NCBI RefSeq assembly: GCF_001636425.1
Contig: NZ_KV440953.1
Location: 1,252,847-1,316,846 of the forward strand
Direction: 5' to 3'
Source: Heyndrickxia acidicola
Lineage (GTDB): Bacteria > Bacillota > Bacilli > Bacillales > Bacillaceae_C
DNA length: 64,000 bases
In this document: positions 62,917 to 64,000 of the stretch, piece after piece
Layout: each line of letters opens with the position of its first letter
How positions within the stretch are numbered: position 1 is the first letter of the stretch
Notes under the pieces: generated by a model
Told to the model about the DNA's origin: nothing
The model's database searches: none
What the model saw: the letters and a program-made list of their open reading frames with translations, nothing else
Position numbers and translations under genes: made by a program

Positions 62917-63556
62917 TCTTCTTCACCTGCTTTATTATATTTGAATGGTTTGGGAGCACTTTATTCACTTGTACTGCCCTCTGGGGTTGATTGTTTTCCG
63001 TTTTCGTCGGTACTTCTATGGATGTATTCGCTTTTTCTTCCTGTTCCTTTATCTTTTGTTCAATCGTGGAGCGGAGACTCTCGATGTTTTTATAGTTTTC
63101 TGTTATTTTCACTTCACTTTCTATTTGTCTTACCCGCTGGAAGCCTTCACGAACAAATACATATTCCTTGATATCTCTGCCTAAACCGCTTGGGATTTCA
63201 TTGTTATAAGTACACATCTTTTTATACACATCATTTAATGTCTTTTCTTGCTTTTTTAATTTCTGGCCAGCATCTTCTACTTTAAGGAGCTCTGCTTTCC
63301 AATCCTCTATCGAAATGCCAGTTGAAGCTGGAGGCATTTCATCATAGGCAGCTTTCATATCTTTCTGGATACTACCAGCCTGGTTTACCAGCTGCTTAAT
63401 GGTGTCAGGAAATACATAAGCCGCAGATATCGTGATCGGATCCGCTTTTACTTGACTGGAGAATACTGCTTCGGTCTTTCCTGTCAACTGAACTCCTGTA
63501 TAGAAGGAAATACAGCACAGACACGGCAAAATCAATGATTTGGGTACTGCTCTCAT
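62885..63556 (-). CDS. DUF4047-like exported protein of the sipW operon
   Basis: 223 residues. An N-terminal signal-like segment (ILPCLCCISFYTGVQLTGKT) with FSSQVKADP; then long coiled-coil-prone regions (QAGSIQKDMKAAYDEM; LRSTIEQKIKEQEEK). The place first in sipW-calY and its look match DUF4047 proteins of the Bacillus cereus group; an anchoring function as for TapA is only inferred. AGAAGGAGG precedes the ATG. Confidence 0.75.
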   Translation of the reverse strand: MRAVPKSLILPCLCCISFYTGVQLTGKTEAVFSSQVKADPITISAAYVFPDTIKQLVNQAGSIQKDMKAAYDEMPPASTGISIEDWKAELLKVEDAGQKLKKQEKTLNDVYKKMCTYNNEIPSGLGRDIKEYVFVREGFQRVRQIESEVKITENYKNIESLRSTIEQKIKEQEEKANTSIEVPTKTENNQPQRAVQVNKVLPNHSNIIKQVKKNAEENHPNSK

Positions 63557-63811
63557 TTTTGGCCTCCTTCTGAAAAACCGTTTTACTAGTTTTTATTATC
63601 ACTGAATGATCTGAAAATTTAAATTGGGATAATTCCTCCTAAGAAAACCTTGTTTTTTTGTCTTACTTTGTCATTTCGATGTCATAAGCTTGAAAAAACG
63701 CCGAAAAATTAACCCAATATTGGATTGCCTGAAAACTATTGATTCTGATTTGAATTTTTTAAATAATTTAATTGTTATATCATTTTTGCCATTATAGAAG
63801 GGGTGAATGGA

Positions 63812-64000
63812 TTGAAAAAGAAAAAGAAAAACCAAAAGAAAGCAAGCAAAAAAACAGTTATTCCTGCGGTACTAGCCTTATCCGTTGCAATCGGAGGGGT
63901 TTTGCCTGCTGTACCTTCCTTTGCTGATTCAACAACAGCTGTGGCATCAGCACAATCCAAACAGGATATTGTAAAGGCATTTCTGGCATCACAGGTCACA
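63812..64000 (+). CDS. Secreted protein, 5' end only
   Basis: Starts at TTG with GAAGGGGTGA upstream: a highly basic start MKKKKKNQKKASKKTV, a hydrophobic core VIPAVLALSVAIGGVLPAVP, likely cleavage after SFA near residue 39. About 63 codons are visible before the window ends. It could be an exoprotease, but nothing diagnostic is visible. It diverges from the matrix operon. Confidence 0.65.
   Translation, partial: MKKKKKNQKKASKKTVIPAVLALSVAIGGVLPAVPSFADSTTAVASAQSKQDIVKAFLASQVT

Noticed and set aside
1-64000. CRISPR arrays, tRNA and rRNA genes, prophage genes
   Set aside because: No regularly spaced repeats, no cloverleaf sequences with CCA-type ends, and no phage structural genes were seen.

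Overview
The window is chromosomal DNA from an endospore-forming Bacillaceae bacterium (Bacillus sensu lato). The evidence is low-GC sequence, strong GGAGG ribosome binding sites, frequent TTG/GTG starts, a Spo0E-like phosphatase, a CotA-type laccase, CotS/CotSA coat genes, a YjcZ peptide, a SipW/CalY-TasA matrix operon, an SdpR/SdpI pair, a CcpA cre site and the GC-rich dispersed repeat common in Bacillus genomes. The species cannot be fixed from the sequence alone.

Layout. 1-5.8 kb: the 5' two thirds of a rifampin phosphotransferase gene, an alpha/beta hydrolase, an XRE regulator and an orphan sdpR-sdpI immunity pair. 6.2-11.3 kb: a chitobiose/cellobiose-type PTS operon (EIIB-EIIC-EIIA-GH4 6-phospho-glucosidase-ChbG deacetylase, all minus strand) with a cre site, followed upstream by a decayed second EIIC. 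11.4-20 kb: a small repetitive protein, an MFS remnant, a kinase-like ATPase, a laccase, an MBL hydrolase, a CPBP protease and an MFS exporter. 17.3-23.5 kb: two related structures bounded by inward-facing terminal repeats. The better one has identical 26-bp inverted repeats and a 9-bp direct repeat, and carries DoxX, an NAD(P)-binding protein and TetR with no visible transposase. 23.6-30 kb: stress and redox enzymes, including an MBL hydrolase behind a ykkC-type (probably guanidine-I) riboswitch, plus several decayed genes. 30-46 kb: acetyltransferases, CorA, DinB proteins, a ywnB/ywnA pair, yabR, aldo/keto and SDR oxidoreductases, and a lone CuA lipoprotein. 46-54.5 kb: a secreted phosphodiesterase and a divergent spore-coat locus (gtaB-ugd-UDP-sugar epimerase facing cotS-cotSA). 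55-64 kb: DinB, SRPBCC and GNAT proteins, YjcZ, a lipoprotein, a structured leader, and the DUF4047-like/sipW/calY matrix operon next to a divergent secreted protein that runs off the window.

How the genes work together. The PTS operon imports and splits a beta-linked disaccharide under carbon catabolite control. The UDP-glucose, UDP-glucuronate and UDP-galacturonate enzymes share an intergenic region with the cotS-cotSA operon. Both sides carry sigma-K-like promoter sequences, which suggests that they supply and transfer sugars for the spore coat. SipW processes CalY/TasA-type fibre proteins. Many short-chain dehydrogenase, VOC, DinB and GNAT genes give the window the look of a stress and detoxification region, and its many pseudogenes and dispersed repeats point to ongoing turnover. 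No rRNA, tRNA or CRISPR array was seen.
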